Positions 1-11,782 of a stretch of 64,000 nt of DNA are shown one piece after another. The stretch's first letter is position 1. Each line of letters begins with the position of its first letter. Below the pieces are notes generated by a model, which worked only from the letters and a program-made list of their open reading frames with translations, was not told the origin of the DNA and did no database searches. The stretch lies in assembly GCA_024803745.1 (NCBI GenBank), contig JANJXV010000013.1:2604001-2668000 (forward strand), written 5' to 3'. Origin of the DNA: Megascapheus bottae. Lineage: Eukaryota; Chordata; Mammalia; Rodentia; Geomyidae. Position numbers and translations under genes: made by a program.

Positions 1-1098
1 CTTTGGAGAGAACAAACATTCCAACCAAACTATCCCCTTTCAGTGTCAACAAAGTCTAAGTGCTTATTAATTATTTTTTTTGGTAGAGGTTATTTTGTAC
101 TTTTCTTTCTTACCATTTTATATTGCTTTCCTTGGTTTACTTAAACTCTTTTGTAAAATTCGCCTTCCCATGTTTCTTTGTTTACCTGTTTTGAATATTA
201 TCTTTCCATGGCAAGCAGAAAGAAAAGGAATATAAAGATAAGTTATGAAAACATGTCCCAAGAAATTTCACACCCTTTGACCTTGGTGTGGCTGACCCTG
301 ATTGAGTCTGTCAAACCATTCATAAGCGAATCTTTACTAGTTTCCAGGTTGGATTTCAGCCATAAAATTCCAAGGAAGAATAATCAACTTACTCAAACAG
401 AAGCAGAGACAAAGAAGCAGAGATTAACTTCACTCCCAAAATAACAATAAAGCTACCTAGAATGAATTATTAAAATGTTTTATCACATTCCAAACCATTA
501 TCTTTTTACTAGAAAACAGAGGATCTGAAAGCACTTGTCTTTTTAGTTTATAAATACTCAAATACAAGATGGTTTGTTACATTGAATGACTAGAAGCAAT
601 CTAGATATCCACTGTTGGGGAAATGAACATGTGAAAATGTAGTATATGAAACATTCTAAATGTAGACAGTAGTAAAGGTCATACAAATATTTATATTAAA
701 AAATATTAAAGCTACTGCTTTTTAATTATAAAAGTTATAGTGTACAAATTTCTAGAAAGAATTTCATATAGACATTCTGGCACATTATGCAACCATCAGA
801 AAGAGTGCATCAGAAATAAATAAAACAACACACATTGGTGTTAAAAGCAGATGTCGAGCCAAAACTGAATGTAATATGGGTATATACTGAAAGCACAGTA
901 TTAAATTATAAAATCAAAAATAAGAGAGAGTATTACATGCAGCAGTGATGGTCGTATTTCCACATGCTTATGCACTTCATAATACAATTAATCAATTTCC
1001 TTCCTATCTAATCTTTTGTTATTTGAAGTATGTGGAAATGGAACTTAATAAGACAAAGTATACAAAGTTCTGCACTGGAAAGGACATAAAATGCTATG
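1..1098. other. Intron 4, no recognised feature
   Basis: A+T-rich intron sequence with no recognisable exon, RNA gene or interspersed repeat. The 88-codon frame at 178-444 has no family I know. Confidence 0.5.
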
Positions 1099-1110
1099 TC
1101 ATAGTTTGTT

Positions 1111-1300
1111 TTGTTTGTTTTTGCCAGTCCTGGGCTTGAGCTCAGGGCCAGAGCACTGTCCTTGGACTTTCTCAAGGCTAGCACTCTACCTCAGCACCAC
1201 TTCCAGCTTTTTGCTATGTATGTGGGGCACCGAGGAATCGAACCCAGTTCTTCATGCATGCTAGGCAAACACTCTACCACTAGGCCAAACTCCCGGCCCC
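1111..1300 (-). mobile_element. ID-like dimeric SINE, intron 4
   Basis: Reads in reverse from a T-run and GCCAGTCCTGGGCTTGAGCT to a tRNA-like head mirrored by TAGGCCAAACTCCCGGCC. TCATAGTTT flanks both ends (1099 and 1301) as the target duplication. Confidence 0.93.
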
Positions 1301-3044
1301 TCATAGTTTATTTTTAAATATTATCTGTTTAAGAACTGGTGATAAAGCTCTTCAGAACAAATCTTACAGGGAAGTTAATATCAACTGTCTGTTTTAAAAT
1401 CCACAAACTGACACACTTGCCAAAATTTCAAGAGAATTATCCTAAAGCAGTATCAACAGGTAGCAAATATCTACCAGGAAATTATCTGTCTGAGGAGACA
1501 GAAACAAAAAAAGAGGAGAGGGGAAAGAAAAGGAAGGAAGGAGAAAGGGAAACAAGAAAGTAAAAAGAGAGGAGACAGAGAGAGATAGATACAGACCCCT
1601 GAGCTGTGGACTTAGTAGATTTGGGGGTCAGGTCTGGGAAATCTGTATAAAAGCTACCCACATGCTTTGGATAAAGATCAACTAACTGTGTGAACCAATT
1701 CCTCAAAGTACAGTCTCCTAACATTCTTAACTCAATTTGGAACAAAAAAGAGAAACTGTTAAGAACAAAAACACAGAAACCTTAAAGGTCTAGCTCTTTA
1801 GATCTGAACAAGAAAAAGACACTTACTTCTTTTATTCACTGCCATTAAGCTTCATCTTCCACTAGCAGAGAAAAAACCCTCATTATCATGGTCACTTTAT
1901 CATCATTTCACACATCTTAATTACTTTTGTTAAAAAAAAAAAATGAAGCCAACAAATTGTTTACTGCAAAGTCCTCTGAGCCCCTTTTACACAAGGTAAA
2001 TGATAGATACTTAAAGAACATACATTCTCGTGAGATCTTTCTCGCTAAATTGTTTCTCTCATACATAGAGCATAACTTTTTAATGTTATGATTATTAATG
2101 ACCCCAAATAAGGAAAATGAATGTAACTGAAAGTTCATGCTATTACTGAATGAGGAAAATAACCTAATATCCCTAATAAATCTCCTTCTCAGGCTTTAGT
2201 AGCAGTCTTCGGGAAAATCCCTTTATGCCTATGGCAGTTTTAATTAACTTATTTATCGATGTCAAATTTAAAAATGAACTCTGAATATTATTATACTGCA
2301 TACTACAAATATTTATCAACTGTTACATTGCATATGGGAAACATGTCTCGATGTGATCAAACTAATCAACATAAGAACAGACTAAAGAGTATCATACCTA
2401 ATTCTGGCTGCATAAGAACATTCCAAGGAAGAAGGGTACCAGTACTCTGGGGAGTCTAGGAACTCAATTTTTGAGAACCAGGGCCATTTAGTTTTCTTTA
2501 TGTTGGGGGTGGGGTTACTTGGTTAATTTAAGGACTTCAATCTGAGATTAGTAGAAGGCAAAGAAGAACAGGTATTACTGGGACCAAGTTAGAAAAGAAA
2601 AATCATTTTCATCTTTGCCACTTCAAGTAGTATTTGTTCCCAAGCTACCTTCACTCAACAGTCATTTATTTGGCACAAACTATATTCTAAAATGCAGTGT
2701 AAGAGATTAAATAAGATTATGAGTTAGGGCAATAGTGAAGGGAAATTTCCTTAACTATTATAATAGCAGATGGTACTGGTTTGAAAAAATAAAGAGGAGA
2801 TTTTGACAGAGAAGAACTTAGAGAAAGAGATTTTCAAAGACAAAGAAAGTAAATGCTAAGGCTGTAAAAGTTAATAGGATTTGAATGTCAGCAGAAAGAA
2901 AACCAATATAATGAAGGAGAAGAAAGATTAGAAAGTGATGCAGTCGGAGATGTGGCTAGCATACACACAAGCTTGTGAGCTCACAAGATACGGTATGAAG
3001 GATACAGTCAACAGGCTCTTTGAATTTCATTTCCTTTTTTGTTT
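1301..3044. other. Intron 4, mostly unannotated
   Basis: A purine-rich patch at 1495-1590 and single-copy-looking A+T-rich DNA. Nothing codes convincingly. Confidence 0.5.
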
Positions 3045-3355
3045 GGGGATTTGTTTCGTTTCATTTTGGTTTTGGTGGTACTAGGGTTTGAACTTGTTAA
3101 GGTCTTTCTAGGCAGGTGCTCTTCCACTTGAGGAACAACCTCGGCTAGTTATTTTTCAAATAGTGGGCCAGCCTAGACATCAATCATGCTAGCCCCACTT
3201 CTTGTGAAGCTTGGATGACAAGCATGAACCACCACACTAAGCTTACGGATGGAGTAGGGTCTCCCTAACATTTTGCCTGTGTTGGCCTCGAAGAGGAATC
3301 TTCCTAATCTCCATAGAAGTAGGAATTACAGGTGTGAACCACCACTTCTAGTCTC
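3045..3355 (-). mobile_element. Old B1/ID-type SINE, intron 4
   Basis: The reverse complement starts with an Alu/B1-like segment (mirror of GTAGGAATTACAGGTGTGAA) and ends in an ID-like module (GGTACTAGGGTTTGAACTTG near 3075). More diverged than the main families. Confidence 0.7.
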
Positions 3356-3764
3356 TAATTAGTATTTCTAATGATTGGTCATACAGAAGAAAGACTACAG
3401 CAAGAAAAAGTAGCAAGATACAGATCAATCAGACTATTAAAATAGCTCAGACTAGGAATGTTAGAGCGTAAACTTTGCACATTCGAAAACATGAGGAAAT
3501 GAAGATATATTTTAAAAGTATATTAAAGAATCTGTGATAGAATAGACTAAGAGAATAAAGAGAAAAATTAAAATTTCTACATTCCTGTCCTAAACCACTA
3601 AATGAATGATTAATGTTATTTGCCATTATAGGCAAAGCTAGAAAAAGAGAAACTTGAGAGAATGTTTATGTGTTTCTGAATTCAATACTTTTATTTCTTC
3701 TAGGTTCATCTGTCAAATGTCTCCAACGAGTTTACAGTCTATCTTATATCTCTTTTCTGTCCTG

Positions 3765-3830
3765 ACATGCTCAGCACAGCATTGATACACATAATAAATA
3801 CTTGTTAAATTCAATTCAATCAAAAAGACC
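3765..3830 (+). mobile_element. L2/MIR-type 3' tip, intron 4
   Basis: GCTCAGCACAGCATTGATAC then ATAATAAATACTTGTTAAAT, the usual end motif of L2/MIR relics. Confidence 0.45.
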
Positions 3831-4313
3831 ATCCAAGAAAACATATGAATCAACATTTTCAAACCTTATGTCTAAAAAATCAAATACAGATGCTTTAATC
3901 AAACAGGTTGCATGTTTAACATTAAAAAGTAAATGCTAAGGAAATTTAGTAGATATACATTTACAATTTTTAAATGCACAGGCTGTTAAATGTCCTAAAC
4001 TCAGTTTCTTATAATTAAACTGAACATGAAAGACTCTCAGTCACTATCTTATTTTCAGTAACTTTGGCCAGCATATGATGAATTTTGAAAGACTGGAAAC
4101 CTTAGTCATGAAAACAACCAGCACAATAAATACAAATTCATGGAAATGTGAATTTAGATGATGTTTCTCATAAATTATTTGGTGATGGAGTTGAGTGCTA
4201 GCAGCAGGTGTGCATGTATCCAACTGCTTTGGCATATCACCTCCCAAAAAACTTTCATGTCATTCCACTGCTGTTGTCTGGAGCAGTAGCCAAACAAAAA
4301 TATTTACTTTTTG

Positions 4314-4498
4314 GACCAGGAGTATGACCAAGTGATAAAGTGCTTGTCTATCACCCATGAAGTCCTGGGATCAATTCCTTGGTAACACATACATAGAAAA
4401 AGCAGGAAGTGGTGCTGTGGCTCAAGTGGTAGACTACCATCCTTGAGAAAGTCCAAAGACAGTGCCCAGGTCCTGAATTCAAGCCCCAGGACTGGCAG

Positions 4499-4529
<31 letters not shown>

Positions 4530-4531
4530 AT
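4314..4531 (+). mobile_element. ID-like dimeric SINE with (AAAT)n tail, intron 4
   Basis: tRNA-like head (AAGTGATAAAGTGCTTGTCT), linker ACACATACATAGAAAAAGCA, second ID-like module ending CCAGGACTGGCAG, and a tail of seven to eight AAAT units (4499-4531). Confidence 0.9.
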
Positions 4532-4534
4532 TTA

Positions 4535-4605
4535 TTTTACTTCTTTAGTTTTCATTGTAATTAATAGAGGGGTTACAGTTATATTCACCAGATAGATACA
4601 TGCCT
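4535..4605 (-). mobile_element. L1 3' tip (minus), intron 4
   Basis: About 70 bp matching the extreme 3' end seen at 41210 and 57340 (ATTGTAATTAATAGAGGGGT). It directly follows a SINE (AAAT)n tail. Confidence 0.6.
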
Positions 4606-4789
4606 TATAACTGGCTCAAAAAAGACAAAAGAGCAATCTACGTTTTCTACTTTGCTCAGAAACTTTTCTAACATTGAAATTTATTAATCTGGACAAAAAT
4701 TACAAACTTACTTGAGAAATGCACCTCTAACTTAAAACAAAGCTTTCCATTGAGAAAAATTAGAGGTTCAAATGTTTATTTGAAACTGG

Positions 4790-5280
4790 GAACACTATCA
4801 AAGTGGAATAGCCACTGCTCTGAAACACAAATTGACTGTTCCTTGAAAAACTAAACATATAAGTATCACATAAACCAGCAATTGCAATGCTGGGCATTCA
4901 TCCCACACAAATAAAAACTCATGCCCACATAAACCCTGCACATGAATATTTACAGCAGCTTTATTCACAGTAACGAAAAACCACATACAAGCCAGATGTC
5001 TTGAATGGATATAACCATACATGGAGTACAACTCAACAAATGAAAGGAAGAAACAGTGATACATTCATCATCATCATCATGAATGAATGTCTAGAGTATT
5101 GCACTGAATGAAAATAGCTAATCCCAAAGGTAACACATTATATGATTCCACTTATGTAATGACATAAAATTACAGAGCTGAACAACAGATTAGTGTAGGA
5201 AGTGAGTAAGGAAGAGAAGAAATCTGTGTGACTATAAAAAGGCATGAATGACATTTAGGGTAATGGAATTATTCTGTATC
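4790..5280 (+). mobile_element. Ancient L1M-type 3' fragment, intron 4
   Basis: Old mammalian L1 3' text: CCAGCAATTGCAATGCTGGG, then the region for ATTTACAGCAGCTTTATTCA and GAATGGATATAACCATACAT, then a 3' UTR part. Highly diverged. An (ATC)n run is at 5065-5080. Confidence 0.75.
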
Positions 5281-5282
5281 TT

Positions 5283-5464
5283 GAGCTAGACGCATGGCTC
5301 AAGTGGTAGAAAGTGAGCCATATGCTCTAATCTGAGCAACCACAAGACTCTTGAGTTCAAATCCTAGAACCAGTGAAAGAAAGAAGGAGGGAGAGAGAAA
5401 GGCAGGAGAGAGAAAGGGAGGGAGGGAAGAACGAAGGAGGGAGGGAAGGTGGAAGGAAATGAAA
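5283..5464 (+). mobile_element. ID-like SINE module with purine microsatellite tail
   Basis: A single ID-like module (GCATGGCTCAAGTGGTAGAA ... TTGAGTTCAAATCCTAG), then a (GGGA/GAAA)n tract at 5376-5464. Confidence 0.75.
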
Positions 5465-5596
5465 TGTCCTGTATCATAACTGTGTCGATTTAATATCATG
5501 GTTCTGATACTATATTTTAGGATTCTAACATGCTACAACTAGTAGAAAATGGGTAAGGAATACATGGAATTTCAAGCATTGGGATTTTGTTGTTTT

Positions 5597-5672
5597 AGGT
5601 ACTAAGGTTTGAACTTAGGACCTTATACTTGACAGGAAAGTACTCTACCATTTAAGCCACACTTCCAGCATA
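5597..5672 (-). mobile_element. ID-like monomer (minus), intron 4
   Basis: GGTACTAAGGTTTGAACTTA to TTTAAGCCACACTTCCAGC, an ID-like module in reverse. Confidence 0.65.
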
Positions 5673-5711
5673 TTTTGCATTGGTTTATTTGTCAACTAAG
5701 ATCTGGTGCTT

Positions 5712-6083
5712 TTGTGTACATATGGCTATATAGGATGAGGCTAAGCTAAATGAATTCCAGGTTACGGAAACAAGAGGTTTATCTTTGTGATTGTTGTTCT
5801 TACTGTGAAGCTACTTCTTTTCTTCTTTTCCCCTTGTGCTTTAGCTCATGTTACTACTGTATTGAAATGTAGTACCTACCACATTGTATATACATTTATT
5901 TGTTTATTCGAAAAAGGAAAGTTAAGAGAAAAACAAGATGATGAGGAGGGGGGAGGGAAAGTGGGAGAAAAACATGGGAAGGGTAACAATGTTCAAGAAA
6001 TAATGTACCCAGTACTGATGAATGTAACTATAACCTTGCTGTATATCACCCAACAATAAAATAATAATAATAATAATAATAAT
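5712..6083 (+). mobile_element. L1 3' end fragment with (AAT)n tail, intron 4
   Basis: Shares the 3' UTR landmarks GGCTATATAGGATGAGGC, GGAAACAAGAGGTTTATC and a purine-rich stretch with the other L1 tails. It ends in an (AAT)n tract at 6056-6083. Confidence 0.8.
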
Positions 6084-6563
6084 ACAAACAAAAAAAATCT
6101 GGCACTTTTTGTCTACCTCTAGTCTCATCCATTGCTTACATTAACCTCCCAAATAGCTGAGGATACAGCTATAAATAATGTCACACAAGGTAACATTAAT
6201 TTCATTTCTCTGAATTTGGCAATTGGGAAGCAAGACTAATTCTATTTTAAATGCTTGACTCTTAATATTTAGAGATGTATATCCTTTCATCATTTCTCCA
6301 GGAAGAAGTGGCAGGAGAAATGAAGCTCATTACAGTTAAATACAACCTAAGATTAAACTCTAAATATAAAAGAAATGAATCACAAAAGAGCACACACTGT
6401 GAAACACTTTCCTCCTAAAATAAATGACGTACATATAAATCCATGCTTCAAAACAGATAAGGAATGCATGCTCAGATTCAAATGATTCTCCCTAATTTTA
6501 AAAAATGAATTAATTTTTAAAGTCTACAGAGAAAACTCAAAGTTAAAAAATTAATTTACTTAC

Positions 6564-6597
6564 CAAATTGGCCATATAAATTGTGAGTAGCCCTCTC
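6564..6597 (-). CDS. Tmem135: Tmem135 exon 4 (34-nt exon)
   Basis: A very short exon between TTATTTGCAG and TTG|GTAAGT. Its first G completes the arginine codon left open by exon 3, and the remainder reads RGLLTIYMANL, which matches the TMEM135 sequence that follows exon 3. The exon ends in phase 0. The donor GTAAGT is close to consensus, which may compensate for the small size. Skipping it alone would shift the frame (34 is not a multiple of 3). Intron 3 upstream is 16,710 bp. The next exon was not found in 1-6563 and should lie beyond the left edge. Confidence 0.93.
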
Positions 6598-6887
6598 CTG
6601 CAAATAATTCAAAAAAAGAGTAAAATTAAGTACTGATTGAACTTAATAATCATCTTATCATTTTCCAGAAATCTATGATAACACTATCAGGAATTGAGAA
6701 AAATGTTATTTTAGAAAAAAAAATGGACCATAGTGCTAAACTACGTTGCCCTAAAGGCTGAATCTAAATAAGATCAGTGATAATTAAGCACTCTGCTTAG
6801 TGCTTAATAATTAACACTGTCTTCTTGTTATATCTGTTATTAGGAAGAGTAGTATAATTTGCCATTACACCATGTTAGAGAATTTTT

Positions 6888-6965
6888 ATTTGTGACAGGG
6901 TCTCACTACTGCGTAGGCTGATCTCAAACTTCTGCTTTGGTCAAAGACTACACCCAGTTTATGAT
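6888..6965 (-). mobile_element. B1-like relic (minus), intron 3
   Basis: GACAGGGTCTCACTACTGCG and GCTGATCTCAAACTTCTGC are B1 3' text in reverse. Short and diverged. Confidence 0.5.
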
Positions 6966-8662
6966 GCATCCTAAAGATTTCATCTTATATGCATGCATGA
7001 AAATATCACAATGAAACTCCTTTGTGCAATTAGTACATGCTAATAATTATAATTATGGTATTTTAAGAAAAGAATTCAATTGGGAAAGAGCGAGTGAGAA
7101 CAAGGCAAGTGATAGGATAGATTGACTGGAGTATAGTCTAAAAATCTGAAGCCTTCCCCCATAACTAATGTAATCTCAGCTAACAAAAAGAAAAAAAAAT
7201 GGAATTCATTTTGCCAAAAGCTAAGTCAAGAACAATGACTAAAGGCAAATTTATTTAAAAACCAAGTTTTAAAAAGAACTCATTATTAAGTTATTTGTTT
7301 TATATACAATTAACTGTTTGCTCTTTTAGATATCATTACAAATTATATGAAGTCACTTTGGTTTTAATTTCATTGTTAAGTCAGAAATCAAGGGAACTAA
7401 CACAAAAGGACAAACCAAAGTACATAAACATTGATTTTACTAAAAACACTCTTTTTATAAGAACCCATGTAAGGTAAAAGATTAGAATTGCTCTTACTCA
7501 ATTTAACTTACACTGCATGTGAGTAATGAATGAAATATATCTTCTCTAGCAAAGAGATTTTAACACATTTCAAGAGTTCAAGAATTTGAGTTTTAAAGGA
7601 TGAACACTTTATGAAACCACTTTCATCTAACTATGATGCCGTATCTGTGAGTCAATGTTGTCAATGAAGTATTCTCGATATCATATTCATACAGGTTCCT
7701 AATTGTTCATTCCTCAAAGTAGCTTACAATAATTGTTAGTATTTCTGAAGCCACACGGAGGCAGTGTAATTTAAATGAACAGTGTTGAACGAACGCAGGA
7801 GAGCGAATGGGATTCCAGTTAACTTTAAATGATCTGATATTCTGTCATTTTCTTCGTTTAGATGAAAAACATGATGAGTTAGCTACTGACTTTAATAAAG
7901 TACATTATTAAATAAGTTGAAAGGATGCAGAGCCCACCTCACTGTGCAATCTTCCTCCTAGCAGATTCTAGTGGGTTTCATCGAACAGAATCCAACTACT
8001 CACCAAGACAATGCTGTGATTTCTATACATGAATTGAAACTGTCCTTTCCAATCTTCCAGTCTCTAGCAAATTCTAACTCAAAGATGTTCTAATATCACT
8101 TATTTTAAATAACTCATACAGAAAAATGAACAGCCAAGTCACACACATGTACAAAACAAATAAAAATCAAATGTTTCGCCAAGGGACATTCATTTTTATC
8201 AAGTTACAAGAAAAATCATCTTTCACAAGAATACTTCTAAATAAAATAAGAATACTTCCATGGTTTCAATGGTAATGACAATGCATTTCATTACTAAGTA
8301 AACTAATAAGGTATGATGCTATTTCAAAAAAACAAACCATTTGTTCCATGAAACTTATTCTAAAATATTCAACAGTAATGAAGTTACAGTTTCATTATTC
8401 ACTCTATTAAACTATCTTTAATTACAGAAAAGATAATCTTGTAAAAATATTTCCATAAATGGCAAAAGTACCTGGCATTTAAGAGGCATGAAATAAAGGA
8501 CTATGGAATTACTAGACACAGAACCTGCAAAATGTTTCTAGAACCCAGCCTTAGAAAAAGAAGCATAACATAGATACGTATTTTATGCCAGACACAGCCA
8601 ACCACTAGAAGAAAGGAAGGCCAAGCAATGATTCCAACCCAATACCACATATAAAGGAATCA
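6966..8662. other. Intron 3, no recognised feature
   Basis: A+T-rich and free of recognisable SINEs for about 1.7 kb, a long SINE-free stretch for this window. No exon seen on either strand. Confidence 0.45.
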
Positions 8663-8903
8663 GGCTGGGCCACTAAGGGACTCACACCTAACTACTGAGT
8701 AATCCTAACTACTGAGTAGGCTAAGAGATGAGGATCATGGTTCAAAGCCATTCTGGGTAAAAGAGTCTGTGAGTCTCATCTCCATTTAACAATCAGAAAA
8801 CTGGAAGTGGAGCCTTGTGTCTCAAAATGGTGGAGTGCTAGCCTTGAGCAAAACCAGCTCAGGAACAATGCCAAGACCCTGTATTCAAGCCCCATAACCA
8901 ACA
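8663..8903 (+). mobile_element. B1/ID composite SINE, intron 3
   Basis: B1-like head with a small internal duplication (CTAACTACTGAGTAATC twice), GGATCATGGTTCAAAGCCAT, then the ID-like module ending TTCAAGCCCCATAACCAAC. Confidence 0.88.
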
Positions 8904-9224
8904 AGGGATGGAAGGAAAGGATAAACTAGACTGCCTGATATTTGCATATAAGGTCTACCAATAGAAAATTGGGATTTATCCTCCCAATAGTTTTCTGAAG
9001 CAGGTACTATTATGTTTGCGCTATAAATACCAAGAAGTGATTTCCTTGCAAATGCAGGCAGGCCTAGCAAAGACAAACTGGAATTAGGAGTCGGTTCATG
9101 AGTGTACTGTTACTCTACCAAATCTTTTGCAACTTCAACACTACCTTTAAACTACATAATTCAAGCCTTTTTTAAAAAACTGTTACTGTATAAGTGATGT
9201 GCAGAAGAGTTACATAAGTCAGGT

Positions 9225-10665
9225 AATGAGTATAATTTTTTTTTAACAGTATCACCCCTTCCCTTGCTTTCTCCTAGTTTTTCCACAAGTTGTATAGTTC
9301 ATTTTCAACATAGTATCTAATGAATATCACTACTGGGACTTCTTCAAGCTTTGCTCCACCACTTCTGTGCTCCTCGCTTTCCCTCCCTCCCCCAAACAGA
9401 TAAACTTAAATACAAGACAATAGGCATACAAAACAACGGTGACAAAGGAGGAAAAAAATACCAAAAAAAAAAAAACACCCTCTTATTTCCATTTGTTGCA
9501 GTTCATTTCAATAAATGTCATTTTATCTGATCATGTGCACATAGCTATTGAGCCTCTGTGATCCCCTCTATGCACATCCTCCTTTGATCTCACTGTGTGA
9601 ATGTTTAAGAGTCTTGCATAATTTCTAATGTCTAAGTGTATTTGTTTGTTTTTTTACCATTCCTTGTTTTCTTGTAGATTTACAGGCACATTCTAGTTAC
9701 AACAAATGAGGGAAAACTATGCAATCTATGTTTCTTTGGGTCTCACTTATTTCTAAGTCTTTCCATTTCCTTACGAATGAGGCAGTATCATTCTTTCTGA
9801 TGGAAGCACAGAGTTCCACAGTGTATATATACCACATTTTCTTGACCGATTCATCCATTGAGGGGCATTTGAGGTTGAGTCCATATCTTGGATACAGTAA
9901 ACAATGCTGCACTGAACATGGTTGTGCTGGTGGCTTTGGTGTGGCCTTGTTTGTGTTCTATTGGCTAAAGGCCCAGAAGTTAAATCGCTGGGTCATACAT
10001 AAGCTCTATGTATAGTCTTTTGAGGAACCCCTATACTGCTTTCTAAAGTAGTTGTACAACTTTACATTCCGACCAACAGTATAGTAGTGTTCACTTTTGG
10101 CCACATCCACCACCAGCATCTGTTATTGCTAGTTTTCTTGACAAGGGCCATTCTAACTGGGATGAGGTGGAATCTCAATGTTGTTTCTATTTGAATTTCT
10201 TCGATGGCCAGTCATGTTGAACATTTCCTCATGTGCCTATTAGCCATTCTTATGTCTGTTGAGAAGTCTCTCTGTAAGTATTTAGCCCATTTATTAATTG
10301 GATTGTTGTTTCTTTGAGGGTTTATTTTTAGAAGGATTAATATTTGACCCCTAAGTACGTTTTAGATATGTCTGATGCATACCTAGTGAAGATATTCCAT
10401 TCTGTGGGGTTTCTACTTATCTTGCTGACTACATCCTTTGCCATACCAATATTCTTTGGTTTGATGCAATTCTATGTATCGAGTCTTCAATTTTTTTGTG
10501 ATTCTAGATCTTTCCTTAGGAAAATTTGACCCTGTGACCTTAGTGTTTGCCCTACCCCTCCCTGTAATATTTTCAGGGTATCTGGCCTTACATTAAAGTC
10601 TTTGATCCATTTAGAATTGATTAAACTGGTTTTAACATAGTCGCCTAACACTGTTTGTAAGATAA
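9225..10665 (-). mobile_element. Old L1 3' half, intron 3
   Basis: A diverged L1 in the sense orientation of Tmem135. The reverse complement gives degenerate ORF2 C-terminal text (for example MDESVKKMWYIYTVELCAS around 9800-9870), preceded by the thumb region near 10560-10660. The 3' UTR (9225-9680) differs from that of the younger family. Many indels and stops. Confidence 0.85.
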
Positions 10666-11343
10666 TGTTTAAATAAAGTTCAAATGAAGTTATATACATA
10701 TATATTATATACTATATTATAATTGATACCCTATGTTGGTCTCAAGTTTCAATTACTCTATCACATTGCAATTCAATTTACACATTACATTCAATTTACC
10801 CTAAGCAAATCTAATATACTCAAAAATGTTAGAGGACATTCTTCCTGACAGGATACCCTTAGTGCAGTTCTTCATCCTCTGTGCCTATATCAATTTTCTA
10901 ACTGTATAGTGTTAAAACAGTGACTCACTTTTTCACTTCTCCAATTATCTATAGTGTCACAATAACTTGAAAAATTGTCATTTGTATTTAATCTTTCATG
11001 GTATCTATCATAAATCTGAGGCCTTACCCTTCCAAGTGGGTAAAACCAAGTACCTTTCACACTGTTACATGACTGTAACAATGATAAAGAAGGAAGGAAT
11101 ACCACTTAGAAAAGAGTGTAGCAAAGGACTAGAGGAAAAGAGCTGATGACAAGGACAAAAGGTACCTTTTAAACTTCACAAAATATCCTCATGTATATAT
11201 ACTCCTGTATGCATCAAGTTGGTAAGTGCAGCAAATAAGCAGCCAAATGTTTCTTTAAACTACAGATAATTGCTCATTTATTTTGCTCTCTCTTCCTCCC
11301 ACATACCCCACCTCATCTCACTTCTTCTAGCTCCTCTCTTTTT

Positions 11344-11533
11344 TTTTTTGCCAGTCCTGGGCTTGAGCTCAGGGCCTGAGTCCTGTCCTTGGATTTTCTC
11401 AAGGCTAGAGCTCTACCACTTGAGCCTCAGCACCACTTCCGGCTTTTTGCTATGTATGTGGTACCAAGGAATCGAACCCGGGTCTTCGTGCATGCCAGGC
11501 AAGCACTTTAACCACTAGGCCAAACTCCCGGCC
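11344..11533 (-). mobile_element. ID-like dimeric SINE, intron 3
   Basis: Full-length minus copy with a perfect duplication TAGCTCCTCTCTTTTT at 11328-11343 and 11534-11549. It faces the plus-strand copy at 11598. Confidence 0.95.
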
Positions 11534-11597
11534 TAGCTCCTCTCTTTTTCCCTCCCATATGCGTATCTAGAAGTATTATCTTAAAAAGTACCCATGT

Positions 11598-11782
11598 GGG
11601 CCAGGAATTTGGCCTATAGTGCTTGCCTAGCATGCACAAGACCAGGGTTCGATTCCTCAGTATCACATACATAGAAAAAGCCAGAAATGGTGCTGCAGCT
11701 CAAGCTTAACCTTGAGAAAACCCAAGGACAGTGCTCAGGCCCTGAGTTCAAGCAACAGGATAGGCAAAAAAAAAAAAAAAAG
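11598..11782 (+). mobile_element. ID-like dimeric SINE, intron 3
   Basis: Head GGGCCAGGAATTTGGCCTAT, linker CACATACATAGAAAAAGCCA, second module shortened at CTCAAGCTTAACCTTGAG, A-run tail. Head to head with the preceding copy. Confidence 0.93.

Noticed and set aside
1..6563. Tmem135 exon 5
   Set aside because: I looked on the minus strand for the sequence expected after exon 4 and saw no match with splice sites, so it probably lies beyond the left edge.
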